A stretch of DNA of 64,000 nt, taken from positions 744,001-808,000 of the forward strand of contig NZ_JQCR01000003.1 in NCBI RefSeq assembly GCF_000757885.1, given 5' to 3'. Under the pieces are notes generated by a model. The model was not told where the DNA came from and ran no database searches. It saw only the letters and a program-made list of their open reading frames with translations. The first letter of the stretch is position 1, and each line of letters starts with the position of its first letter. Source of the stretch: Paenibacillus wynnii. GTDB lineage: Bacteria; Bacillota; Bacilli; Paenibacillales; Paenibacillaceae. The translations under genes were made by a program, and so were the position numbers. Shown one piece after another: positions 55,897-64,000 of this stretch.

Positions 55897-58329
55897 ATGG
55901 CTACGAACCGTAAAAAATTGGTGATGGTAGGTAACGGAATGGCGGGGGTATGGGCCATTGAGCATTTATTGAAATTAGCCCCTGATGCTTACGAGATTAC
56001 CATTTTTGGTGCAGAACCACATCCTAACTACAACCGTATCATGTTATCCTCGGTACTTGCCGGCGGAGCTGATATGGATGAAATTATTATAAATGATCTG
56101 GAGTGGTACCGGAGTCATAATATTAATCTTCATATCGGACATACGGTAACCCGAATGGATACGAAGGCCCGTAAAGTGTATTCGGACGGAGGAGTAGAAG
56201 TCGGCTATGACGAACTGATATTGGCAACAGGATCTAATCCATTCATGCTGCCGCTTCCTGGTGCGGATAAAGAGGGTGTTATCGCTTTTCGCGATATTAA
56301 CGACTGCCGAATTATGCAAGAGACAGCTAAATCCTATAAAAAAGCAGTGGTTATCGGTGGAGGACTGTTGGGTTTGGAAGCAGCAAGAGGGCTGCTGCAT
56401 TTGGGGATGGAAGTTTCCGTTGTTCACATCAACGAATATATAATGGAACGCCAGTTGGACGAGGCCGCGTCTACTATGCTTAGGAAGGAACTGGAGCAAC
56501 AAGGGATGAAGTTCCTATTAGCCAAACAATCAGAAGCAATCTTAGGTAAGAAGCGTGTGAAGAGTTTGCTTTTCGCGGATGGAAGTATGGTTGAAGCAGA
56601 TCTGCTTGTCATGGCGGTAGGTATTAAACCAAATGTTGGATTAGCGCAAAAGTCAGGGATTGAGATCAATCGCGGCATTGTTGTGAACGATTATCTGGAG
56701 ACGAATATTCCCGGCGTCTATGCACTCGGAGAATGCGCGGAGCATAGAGGAATTGCTTATGGACTTGTCGCTCCTCTATATGAACAGGGCGCTGTACTTG
56801 CCAAAAGATTAGCAGGTGCACCTACAGAGGGCTATGCAGGATCTGTTACCTCTACCAAGCTTAAAGTATCCGGAGTTAATGTGTTCTCAGCAGGACAATT
56901 TATTGAACCTGAGGGTTCGCGGGCGCTCCGATATCAGGATGAGATAGACGGTGTATATAAAAAGCTTGTAGTTCATGATGATAAGCTGATCGGTGCCGTA
57001 TTATTCGGTGATACCAGTGACGGTGCACAGCTCTTCTCCATGATTAAGAAGGGTGAAGATATTAAAGGCAGAGAAAAGGAACTGCTGCTTGGAATATCTG
57101 CTGATGCCCTGTCCTCCTCACCGCAGAACCGTCTGGAAGGAATGGCTGATGATGAGATCATCTGCGGATGTAACGGTGTATCTAAGGGTGCAATTGCTGA
57201 AGCCATCCAATCCGGGGGTTGCACTAGTGTTGGACAGATCAAAGCTTGTACCAAAGCCTCTGCATCCTGCGGCGGGTGCAAACCGTTAGTCGAAGGACTT
57301 CTTCAATTATATGCGGGAGATGCAGCTGTATCGGTCAAGGAAGGAATCTGCGGCTGTACAACATTGAACCGAGATGAGATCGTCTCTGAGATTAAGCGGA
57401 TGGAGCTTAAGACAGTCAAAGAAGTAATGAATGTGCTGGAATGGACGAATGAAGAAGGCTGTGCGAAGTGCCGTCCGTCACTCAATTACTACCTTGGGAT
57501 GCTGTGGCCTGAAGAGTATGTGGATGAGAAGGAATCGCGGTTCACAAACGAACGCTACCACGCTAATATTCAGAAGGATGGAACGTATTCTGTAGTTCCC
57601 CGCATTTATGGAGGAGTTACTTCTCCAACCGAGCTGAAAAAGATTGCTGAAATCGCTGAAAAATTCGATGTGCCGATGGTGAAGTTCACAGGTGGACAAC
57701 GATTGGATCTGCTGGGTGTGAAGAAAGAGGATTTGCCTAAGATGTGGGAGGAACTCGATATGCCTTCCGGTCATGCTTACGGCAAAACCTTACGGACTGT
57801 AAAGACCTGTGTAGGATCAACCTTCTGCCGCTTTGGGACACAGGATGCGATAGGGATGGGTATACGTCTGGAGAAAGAGTTCGAGCGCCTGACGGCTCCC
57901 GCGAAGGTGAAGCTTGCCGTATCGGGCTGCCCTCGGAACTGTGCGGAAGCTACCATTAAGGACTTCGGTGTTGTAGCCATTGATGGTGGTTGGGAGCTTC
58001 ACATTGGAGGGAATGGCGGTGTTCATGTACGTGCCACTGACCTGCTCTGCGTAGTGAAGACGGAGGATGAAGTAGTAGAATGGGCTAGCGCCTTCCTTCA
58101 ATATTATCGTGAGAATGCCGGTTGGAATGAGCGTACATCGATCTGGGTGGAACGTGTTGGGGTGGAAAGTGTGAAGAAGGCGCTTGAGAATCGTGAGGAT
58201 CGCCTTGCGCTGCAGGAAAGAATTCAGACTACACTCAACCTGACTACGGATCCTTGGAAGCAAATCGTTAATGAACCGGAGCTTCGTAAGAACTTCGAGC
58301 CCATTGCACCAATAGAAATATATAAATAG
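55897..58329 (+). CDS. nirB: Assimilatory nitrite reductase [NAD(P)H] large subunit NirB
   Basis: The 810-residue enzyme has an N-terminal FAD/NADH reductase (MVGNGMAGVWAIEHLL; second nucleotide fold AVVIGGGLLGLEAARGL). A BFD [2Fe-2S] cluster follows (CGCNGVSKG...CTKASASCGGCK), then a second cysteine set (CGCTTL, CAKCRPS). The C-terminal sirohaem/[4Fe-4S] domain has TCVGSTFCRFGTQD and SGCPRNCAEATIKD. It reduces nitrite to ammonium with NirD. I chose the ATG at 55897 because GGAGAGGAGA precedes it; the frame extends to 55777, but that part is the structured leader. The operon continues with nirD and sumT. Confidence 0.95.
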   Translation: MATNRKKLVMVGNGMAGVWAIEHLLKLAPDAYEITIFGAEPHPNYNRIMLSSVLAGGADMDEIIINDLEWYRSHNINLHIGHTVTRMDTKARKVYSDGGVEVGYDELILATGSNPFMLPLPGADKEGVIAFRDINDCRIMQETAKSYKKAVVIGGGLLGLEAARGLLHLGMEVSVVHINEYIMERQLDEAASTMLRKELEQQGMKFLLAKQSEAILGKKRVKSLLFADGSMVEADLLVMAVGIKPNVGLAQKSGIEINRGIVVNDYLETNIPGVYALGECAEHRGIAYGLVAPLYEQGAVLAKRLAGAPTEGYAGSVTSTKLKVSGVNVFSAGQFIEPEGSRALRYQDEIDGVYKKLVVHDDKLIGAVLFGDTSDGAQLFSMIKKGEDIKGREKELLLGISADALSSSPQNRLEGMADDEIICGCNGVSKGAIAEAIQSGGCTSVGQIKACTKASASCGGCKPLVEGLLQLYAGDAAVSVKEGICGCTTLNRDEIVSEIKRMELKTVKEVMNVLEWTNEEGCAKCRPSLNYYLGMLWPEEYVDEKESRFTNERYHANIQKDGTYSVVPRIYGGVTSPTELKKIAEIAEKFDVPMVKFTGGQRLDLLGVKKEDLPKMWEELDMPSGHAYGKTLRTVKTCVGSTFCRFGTQDAIGMGIRLEKEFERLTAPAKVKLAVSGCPRNCAEATIKDFGVVAIDGGWELHIGGNGGVHVRATDLLCVVKTEDEVVEWASAFLQYYRENAGWNERTSIWVERVGVESVKKALENREDRLALQERIQTTLNLTTDPWKQIVNEPELRKNFEPIAPIEIYK

Positions 58330-58342
58330 GGGGAAGCGAGCC

Positions 58343-58660
58343 ATGACTATGACCAAGATGCTGGTAGGAAACGTAACGGATATAGACCGCAAGGGATCCC
58401 GTACCTTCAAATACAACGACATTGAAATTGCTTTGTTCCGTCTGTCTAATGGAGAGGTGTTGGCCGTAGAAAACAAGTGCCCTCATAAAGGAGGGGCGTT
58501 GTCTGAAGGAATGGTATGCGGAACGAAGGTTCACTGTCCATTGCATGACTGGAAAATAGACCTTCACAGCGGAGTTGTGCAGGAACCGGATACAGGCTGC
58601 GTTATAACCTTTGATGTTGAAGTGGATCCGAACAGCGGTTCTGTGTATTTAACAGTGTAA
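58343..58660 (+). CDS. nirD: Nitrite reductase small subunit NirD (Rieske-type)
   Basis: The 105-residue protein carries a Rieske [2Fe-2S] motif, CPHKGGALSEGMVCG...VHCPLHDWKIDL, with the Cys-His and Cys-x2-His pairs intact. Other NirD members often lack these ligands; assimilatory NasE-type ones such as this keep them. It pairs with NirB. GGGGGAAGC precedes the ATG, and 13 bases separate it from nirB. Confidence 0.93.
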   Translation: MTMTKMLVGNVTDIDRKGSRTFKYNDIEIALFRLSNGEVLAVENKCPHKGGALSEGMVCGTKVHCPLHDWKIDLHSGVVQEPDTGCVITFDVEVDPNSGSVYLTV

Positions 58661-58688
58661 AAGGTCGGGATAATTAGGGGGAACGCTT

Positions 58689-59504
58689 ATGGACTATGTG
58701 AAACCAAGTTATAGCACTTCTGAAGGACGCAACGAGATGAAGCCGGGGAGTGTGGCAATCGTAGGCGCCGGCCCCGGAGATCCCGAGCTCATTACCCTTA
58801 AAGCCGTGCTTCGTATCCAACAGGCGGAAGTCCTCCTCTATGATCGGCTAGTTAATGAAGAATTGCTCAACTATGCTCAGCCGGATGCAGTGCTTATCTA
58901 CTGTGGCAAATCACCGGGGAATCATTCGATGCCGCAACGGAAAATAGAGCAGTATATGGTTCAATACGCCCGTGAGGGAAAGAAGGTTGTGAGACTTAAG
59001 GGAGGTGATCCTTTCGTGTTTGGGCGAGGAGGCGAGGAAGCTTTGGCTATGGCTGAAGCCGGTATTGCTTATGAGGTAGTGCCTGGGATAACCTCTGCAA
59101 TTGGAGCAGCTGCCTCCGCAGGTATTCCCTTGACTCACCGCGGCCTGGCCGCTTCCTTCACGATCGTGACCGGCAGCCGTTGCAACGACCATGAGTCTCC
59201 TGTTCAATGGGACCAGCTTGTACGGAGTTCCGATACCATTGTCGTCTATATGGGAATCAGTCAGTTTAGTGAGATTCGGGAACAACTGCTTCTGCATGGA
59301 AAGAGCGGGCTCACTCCTGTAGCGGTAATTGAGAACGGCACGACTACTCGTCAACGTACGCTGACTGGGACCCTTAATAATATTGAAAAGCTGTTGTACG
59401 CTACTAAAATCGGCAATCCAGCGCTTATTATAATAGGTGAAGTGGTAAAGGTAAGGGAACAGCTGTTGAAATTAGAGATTGAGGCAAAATCACAAATTGG
59501 ATAA
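58689..59504 (+). CDS. Uroporphyrinogen-III C-methyltransferase (SUMT/NasF type)
   Basis: The 271-residue SAM-dependent methyltransferase has AIVGAGPGDPELITLKA, VRLKGGDPFVFGRGGEE, VPGITSAIGAAASAGIPLTHRG and VVYMGISQF, the classical SUMT motifs. It makes precorrin-2, the first step to the sirohaem needed by NirB, which explains its place at the end of the nir operon. AGGGGGAA precedes the ATG. The N-terminal 16 residues are extra relative to short family members; an internal ATG at about residue 17 is also possible. Confidence 0.93.
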   Translation: MDYVKPSYSTSEGRNEMKPGSVAIVGAGPGDPELITLKAVLRIQQAEVLLYDRLVNEELLNYAQPDAVLIYCGKSPGNHSMPQRKIEQYMVQYAREGKKVVRLKGGDPFVFGRGGEEALAMAEAGIAYEVVPGITSAIGAAASAGIPLTHRGLAASFTIVTGSRCNDHESPVQWDQLVRSSDTIVVYMGISQFSEIREQLLLHGKSGLTPVAVIENGTTTRQRTLTGTLNNIEKLLYATKIGNPALIIIGEVVKVREQLLKLEIEAKSQIG

Positions 59505-59522
59505 TCTATTACCGCTATCAAG

Positions 59523-59566
59523 CACCTTGTGACTGTATCTATTTGGACAGTCACAAGGTGTTTTTT
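59523..59566 (+). terminator. Terminator of the nir operon
   Basis: CACCTTGTGACTG pairs perfectly with CAGTCACAAGGTG and is followed by six T. Confidence 0.95.
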
Positions 59567-59640
59567 GTTGTCTAATCCTATAAGCAGCACAAGCATACAG
59601 AAAAGAGAGAGCATTTAATATAGAGAGAGGATGTGATGAT

Positions 59641-60384
59641 ATGACCAAGGCGGAGTTTATTGCGACGATCACCCCGTTAGCCATACAAAGTATGCAGCGG
59701 AGTAATGTTCCTGCATCGTTGATCATAGCCCAAGGTGCTTTGGAATCGGCTTGGGGGAACAGTGGTTTAACGGTTAAGGCTAACAATTTATTTGGAATTA
59801 AAGGCAGTGGTCCTGCTGGTAGTGTAACAGCTCGGACTACCGAATATGTGAAGGGTAAGGCAGTTAAAGTGAATGCTGCTTTTCGTGCCTATAATCATTG
59901 GGGCGAATCTATTTCGGATCATTCAGAGATTCTTGTAAACGGAGTGTCCTGGAATCGGAATTTGTACAGAAAGGTCATTGGAGCTTCTGGAAAAACAGCT
60001 GCTAGAGAGGTTGCAGCAGCCGGATATGCTACAGACCCTAACTATGCAATAAAGCTGATTGACATCATGGACAGGTACAATCTTTATCAATATGACAATC
60101 AACTAGAGGGGGAGGATGAAATGTCAGTTGAAGACAAGAAGGAGCTTGCGGATTTAAAAGCAGAGTTACAGGAGCTGAGACGGGCATTGATTGTGCTTGA
60201 AGAACATATGACTTTAATGGAAAGCCGCTCTGTTATGCACATCCCTTCTTGGGCAGAGCCTGCCGTAAAAGCAGCTCTTTCAGCGGGACTTCTGGATACA
60301 CCGGAAGGGGGCAGCTATGACTTTTATCGGATTCTAACTGTTTTGAACCGCGCCGGTCTATTGGTAGAAGTTAAGGAGGGATAA
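59641..60384 (+). CDS. Glucosaminidase-domain endolysin-like protein
   Basis: The 247-residue protein has an N-terminal glucosaminidase domain (about 1-150). The catalytic Glu is in IIAQGALESAWGNSG, and KANNLFGIKG, FRAYNHWGESISDHSEIL and GYATDPNYAIKLIDIMDRY follow. It continues with a coiled coil (ELADLKAELQELRRALIVLEEHM) and an SLH-like or wall-associated tail (PSWAEPAVKAALSAGLLDTP). There is no signal peptide, as in phage endolysins exported by a holin. The next gene is a holin. GAGAGGATG precedes the ATG. Confidence 0.88.
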   Translation: MTKAEFIATITPLAIQSMQRSNVPASLIIAQGALESAWGNSGLTVKANNLFGIKGSGPAGSVTARTTEYVKGKAVKVNAAFRAYNHWGESISDHSEILVNGVSWNRNLYRKVIGASGKTAAREVAAAGYATDPNYAIKLIDIMDRYNLYQYDNQLEGEDEMSVEDKKELADLKAELQELRRALIVLEEHMTLMESRSVMHIPSWAEPAVKAALSAGLLDTPEGGSYDFYRILTVLNRAGLLVEVKEG

Positions 60385-60390
60385 ACAACC

Positions 60391-60672
60391 ATGAACAATG
60401 AAGCTTTAAATGGAGTACTGGCCTTTGCTTCAGTATTGGCGGTGTTCGTACTTGCACTGGTGCAGCTTGTCAAGAATACTGTGAATCTTCCTCGTAATAT
60501 TGTTCCTGTCGTGGGGCTGGCGATCGGCCTGTTGGTCGGTGTACTGGCTTATCCGTTTACTCCGATGGATCTTGTGCTTCGTCTATGGTCTGGGGGTCTT
60601 GCCGGATTATCGGCTACAGGTTTGTTTGAATTAGCTTTCAACAAGCGGGATGGCACCAAAAAGGATGATTAG
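60391..60672 (+). CDS. Phage-type holin
   Basis: The 93-residue protein has three hydrophobic segments (VLAFASVLAVFVLALVQLV, IVPVVGLAIGLLVGVLAYPF, LWSGGLAGLSATGLFEL) and a charged tail (NKRDGTKKDD), the plan of small Bacillus phage holins. It begins 6 bases after the endolysin stop. No other phage gene is seen nearby, so the pair looks like a stand-alone lysis cassette. Confidence 0.82.
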   Translation: MNNEALNGVLAFASVLAVFVLALVQLVKNTVNLPRNIVPVVGLAIGLLVGVLAYPFTPMDLVLRLWSGGLAGLSATGLFELAFNKRDGTKKDD

Positions 60673-60772
60673 CAGGAATTAAAAACAAGCTTTCTACACG
60701 GAGTAGATGTCCACGCGCATTAAGTAGACTAGCAATATAATGTTGTATGTTATCACGAAAGGAGGTGCTTCT

Positions 60773-61198
60773 ATGGGAACATTTATCGATGCAAGAACCT
60801 CTCAGAATGCGAGTTATGCCAATTCTATCGCTGTTCCAATTTTAGTTGTGAATACGCCGCAGCTATTTGGACAAATAGGGCTGGTCTCTCAAGATGAGTT
60901 AGCAACAAACCTGCGCGTTCTATTAAAGGGAACCATTTCCCTGCAGCTTCCATTAGCTTTGTTAGGAATCACAATTACCATTGTTAGAGGAACGTTGCCG
61001 ACAGATCCAGTAGTTTACACAGCAACTTCTACCTTTAACCTAAGTGTCTTGGCGCCTCAAGTCATTACTTTCTCAGCCGATGATTTTAATCCGCCTGTTA
61101 CTCCGCAACTGACGTATACGGCGTTCGTATCATCCAATCTGCTTGGAACCATCCGTGTAGGTCCGGAAAGCTTTGATGGCATTCTTGTTTCTGATTAA
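60773..61198 (+). CDS. Small beta-rich protein, probable spore-surface component
   Basis: The 141-residue protein has beta-strand-rich, Thr/Val/Leu-rich sequence (SIAVPILVVNTPQLFGQIGL, NLRVLLKGTISLQLPL, GTIRVGPESFDGILVSD) and no signal peptide or cysteine. I chose the ATG at 60773 because AAAGGAGGTG precedes it; the frame opens at 60740 without a site. Length and general layout match the protein at 15111, suggesting a diverged pair of exosporium/crust-like proteins. Function inferred only. Confidence 0.58.
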   Translation: MGTFIDARTSQNASYANSIAVPILVVNTPQLFGQIGLVSQDELATNLRVLLKGTISLQLPLALLGITITIVRGTLPTDPVVYTATSTFNLSVLAPQVITFSADDFNPPVTPQLTYTAFVSSNLLGTIRVGPESFDGILVSD

Positions 61199-61207
61199 TT
61201 CATGAAG

Positions 61208-61243
61208 AAAACCCGTCAGGACCTATTGTCTGACGGGTTTTTT
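61208..61243 (+). terminator. Terminator between 60773 gene and SRAP gene
   Basis: AAAACCCGTCAG pairs with CTGACGGGTTTT, followed by further T; usable by both convergent genes. Confidence 0.92.
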
Positions 61244-61246
61244 ATG

Positions 61247-61921
61247 CTATAAAATGAGCTCCTGAATAAGATCGCAGGTATCATTTCGTACATTTCCTAC
61301 AGCAGCGGCAACAGGATAAGCTCGCATTTGATCTGCGTCATATGGAATCAATAACTTCATTAGAGCCGGGATCTCTTGATTATCACGTCTCAGCCATTCT
61401 TCCTCATCCTCGGTTCGCAGGATAACCGGCATGCGGTCGTGGATATCTGCCATAAGCTTGTTCGGTGAAGTGGTTATTATGGTGCAGGTGCTTAATCTCT
61501 TGCCCTCCGCGTTTGTCCAGATATCGTAAAGTCCAGCCATCGAAAAAATCCCCCCATCCCGCAAGACAATTCTCATCGGTTGTTTCCTGCTGTTCTGCTG
61601 CTGCCATTCGTAGAAACCGTCAGATGGAATAATACAGCGCCGGGTGCTTAGGAGATGTTTGAAGGATGTCTTTTCCAGTAGGGTTTCCGCACGGGCGTTA
61701 ATCATCTTACTGCCAATTTTATCATCCTTAGCCCAAGAAGGGACCAGACCCCAGCGGAGTTCACCCAATCGGTTCTGCTTGCCGTCATGAATAATTGCGG
61801 GAACCTGCTGCGTTGGAGCCATATTATATTTCGGTGCATAGTGGATGATTGTGGAGTCGTTTATTAAATATCTATACATCAGTTCTTCCATGGAGACAGT
61901 GATGGTGTAACGTCCACACAT
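61247..61921 (-). CDS. SOS response-associated peptidase (SRAP, YedK/HMCES family)
   Basis: The 224-residue protein starts MCGRYTI, so Cys2 becomes the N-terminal nucleophile after Met removal. Other active-site pieces are present: MINARAETL (Asn), PSDGFYEWQQ (Glu) and IHDRMPVIL (His). SRAP proteins form a thiazolidine crosslink with abasic sites in single-stranded DNA, shielding them from cleavage. GGGAGGAC precedes the ATG. It is convergent with the 60773 gene. Confidence 0.93.
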   Translation of the reverse strand: MCGRYTITVSMEELMYRYLINDSTIIHYAPKYNMAPTQQVPAIIHDGKQNRLGELRWGLVPSWAKDDKIGSKMINARAETLLEKTSFKHLLSTRRCIIPSDGFYEWQQQNSRKQPMRIVLRDGGIFSMAGLYDIWTNAEGKRLSTCTIITTSPNKLMADIHDRMPVILRTEDEEEWLRRDNQEIPALMKLLIPYDADQMRAYPVAAAVGNVRNDTCDLIQELIL

Positions 61922-62083
61922 TTGTAGGTTGTCCTCCCTGGTTTTTGGGTCTATTTTACGCTATTTTATGAAAAATTCAAATTCCTTCTGTTAAATTAAT
62001 GGCCTAATTTGCCATAGAACCCAATCGTTATGCCAGATCTCTACATATCCTGTGTTGTACTTTACTAAAAGGAGGAATCATTC

Positions 62084-62206
62084 ATGAGTGAAGTTATTGG
62101 CGGATACGGCGGGGTTGGTGGAGTTGGCGGAGCATTTACATCTACGGGTGCAATTCTGGTTCTCTTCATTTTGCTGGTCATCATCTCGAGATCCTTTCTG
62201 GTTTAA
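62084..62206 (+). CDS. YjcZ family sporulation protein
   Basis: An ATG with an AAAGGAGG site encodes 40 residues: a Gly/Tyr-rich start (GGYGGVGGVGG) followed by a single hydrophobic helix (AILVLFILLVIISRSFLV). This is the YjcZ/SscA pattern of short membrane or spore-assembly peptides found in multiple copies in spore formers. It was missed by length-limited ORF calling. Confidence 0.85.
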   Translation: MSEVIGGYGGVGGVGGAFTSTGAILVLFILLVIISRSFLV

Positions 62207-62238
62207 ATCTTAACTTTGTATGCAGGTAAGTAGTTTTG

Positions 62239-62274
62239 AAGGAGTCTTACGGGAAACCGTGGGCTCCTTTTTTT
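62239..62274 (+). terminator. Terminator of the YjcZ-type gene
   Basis: AAGGAG and CTCCTT arms with an inner ACGG/CCGT stem, followed by seven T. Confidence 0.85.
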
Positions 62275-62343
62275 AACATTGCTTAATACAAGCAGTCCTG
62301 GATATAATACAAACGTACGTTCCTATTATTGGAGGTGTGAAGC

Positions 62344-62649
62344 GTGCTGGATGATACACCGCGAAAGCTGCTGCGAATCCTGTATCACTTCTCCAGTCAT
62401 TACAAGCGAATGCCTGCCTTATCAGAGCTTGGGAGGTTAAGTGGAAGGTCGAGCATGAAGATTAGAGAGGGTATGCAGATCTTAGCCGAACAAAACTATA
62501 TTGAATGGAATCGGAAGATGCCTGTAGAGAGGGCTGTAATCATTGAAGGCTGGGAAAGGCCTGATCCTACGGCGAAGCAACAGGGTGAGGGGCAGATCCG
62601 CCAGTTGACGAGAACGACTGGGAATACGGATTACTGGCTCTATTATTAA
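62344..62649 (+). CDS. Small winged-helix-like protein
   Basis: The 101-residue protein has a LexA-like helix-turn-helix pattern (KLLRILYHFSSHYKRMPALS, ELGRLSGRSSMKIREGMQIL, AEQNYIEWNRKMP) and a short polar tail. It likely binds DNA, but no specific family is recognised. The start is GTG after GGAGGTG. The YolD-family gene follows 11 bases later, so the two are probably cotranscribed. Confidence 0.68.
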   Translation: MLDDTPRKLLRILYHFSSHYKRMPALSELGRLSGRSSMKIREGMQILAEQNYIEWNRKMPVERAVIIEGWERPDPTAKQQGEGQIRQLTRTTGNTDYWLYY

Positions 62650-62660
62650 GGAGGGATCTT

Positions 62661-62993
62661 GTGAGAAGCAAAAAGCTGGAAAACATTTGGGAGTGTAGCC
62701 GATTTATGCTCCCCGAGCATGAACGGCGGATACAGTATGATAACCGAGATCGGGAGATGCGTACGAAACCTGAACTAGACGAACAAGAGATAGGAAGCAT
62801 TGAGCAGATCTTAGCAAAATCAATAGAGGATCACAGTGCGGTCACCCTAACCTTATTCCGGCCGGACAGGGATCAAGAGTACCGGGGAATTGTAATGTCC
62901 GTAGATCGGCATTTAATGAGAATAAAATTGCGTTGGTCTGATGAACATTGGGATTGGATACCCATCGGCGATATTATTAAAGCATATGTATAA
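62661..62993 (+). CDS. YolD family protein
   Basis: The 110-residue protein shows the YolD pattern: NIWECSRFMLPEHERRIQY near the N-terminus and a C-terminal beta domain with YRGIVMSVDRHLMRIKLRW and WIPIGDIIKAYV. YolD-like genes often accompany Y-family polymerase genes and DNA-damage functions, although none lies beside this one; the SRAP gene is 1 kb away. The GTG start follows AGGAGGG. Confidence 0.85.
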   Translation: MRSKKLENIWECSRFMLPEHERRIQYDNRDREMRTKPELDEQEIGSIEQILAKSIEDHSAVTLTLFRPDRDQEYRGIVMSVDRHLMRIKLRWSDEHWDWIPIGDIIKAYV

Positions 62994-63009
62994 CTGTACA
63001 TAAAAAAAT

Positions 63010-63036
63010 CGGGCGCCCCTTTCGGAGCGCCCTTTC
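63010..63036 (+). terminator. Terminator of the YolD-family operon
   Basis: GGGCGC-CCC pairs with GG-GCGCCC, followed by TTTC; an A-run is on the opposite arm. Confidence 0.75.
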
Positions 63037-63295
63037 ATGGGAGAGGAGAAACCGGACGAAGAGCTTATGGGGAAACGTAAGCTTGCTCCGCGGTTGTCTA
63101 CGACATTTTGCGATGTCGATAATTACATGATGTCCCGGTAGAGGAAGTCTTATACATATCTTTTTAATTAATTACATCTTGGCGCTGCCGAAGAGCACAA
63201 TGATTTTTATTTAATGGCTTGAATGTGGTACGATAGGCGTGGACTTATGGCCTGTTTGGCATAATAAAACAGAGATATAGAGCGGGTGGATGACA
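63037..63295. other. Leader region before rsmD
   Basis: About 260 bases without a gene. It holds a hairpin, CGACAT/ATGTCG (63101-63118), and presumably the promoter of the rsmD-coaD operon. I see no clear riboswitch or protein leader motif. Confidence 0.4.

Positions 63296-64000
<705 letters not shown>

Noticed and set aside
59641..60672. Prophage remnant
   Set aside because: Only endolysin and holin are present; no capsid, tail, integrase or attachment repeats were found in the flanks.

Overview
The window is about 64 kb of chromosome from a spore-forming, low-to-mid GC Firmicute, most likely Paenibacillus or a close relative. Ribosome-binding sites are strong AGGAGG types, and GTG/TTG starts are frequent. 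The window carries a YjcZ-type sporulation peptide, a Bacillus-like Fur, ExoA and Fra, several copper-amine-oxidase stalk-domain exoproteins, an SLH-like protein, and the rsmD-coaD pair. No rRNA, tRNA, CRISPR array or complete prophage was seen. Most genes are short accessory operons, ended by well-formed hairpin terminators.

Layout. 1-2.3 kb: SLH-like exoprotein (partial), fur, an AIM24-like protein and a small basic protein. 2.2-7.6 kb: an AraC regulator beside a catabolic cluster of two Gfo/Idh/MocA dehydrogenases and two TIM-barrel isomerases; two of its promoters share a roughly 63-bp repeat. 7.6-15 kb: fabV, a phosphotransferase, an orphan OppD-like ATPase behind a Fur box, a GH43 arabinanase lipoprotein, and fabF divergent from an MmyB-type regulator. 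15-17.4 kb: two small probable spore-surface proteins, an AlkD-like protein and a repeat-packed intergenic region. 17.4-26 kb: MFS transporter, exoA, fra, serine hydrolase, M29 aminopeptidase, alpha/beta hydrolase and ABC-F ATPase. 26-31 kb: stalk-domain protein, Met-rich lipoprotein, two-component system and a membrane-fused molybdopterin oxidoreductase. 31-40.6 kb: XRE, PadR and Crp regulators with their targets, a flavoprotein lipoprotein and a BBE-type oxidase. 40.6-48.7 kb: a purine-riboswitch-controlled EamA exporter, a rhodanese, a double ABC transporter operon with a GntR regulator, a PilZ protein and a pentapeptide-repeat protein. 48.9-53.8 kb: a diguanylate cyclase, two lipoproteins, CsbD, a Pro-rich repeat peptide and a frameshifted stalk-domain gene. 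53.9-59.5 kb: the nitrite assimilation locus (trpD2-like and ANTAR genes divergent from nirB-nirD-sumT). 59.6-64 kb: a stand-alone endolysin/holin pair, another spore-surface-like protein, SRAP, YjcZ, YolD, rsmD and the start of coaD.

The most informative parts are regulatory RNAs. Upstream of nirB the leader folds into two hairpins with AxxGxx hexaloops, and the second shares bases with a terminator. This is the signature target of ANTAR antiterminators, and an ANTAR protein is encoded divergently next door. Upstream of the EamA transporter is a guanine-family aptamer with unusual features. It is mutually exclusive with a long terminator hairpin, which predicts an ON switch for a purine exporter. 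A near-perfect Fur box lies just downstream of the promoter of the orphan OppD-like gene, and fur itself is in the window.

Five copies or fragments of a MITE-like intergenic element with CTATATA-type ends are scattered through the window. A separate 184-bp palindromic array has four units at exact 50-nt spacing. All functional statements rest on motif recognition by eye, without database searches.
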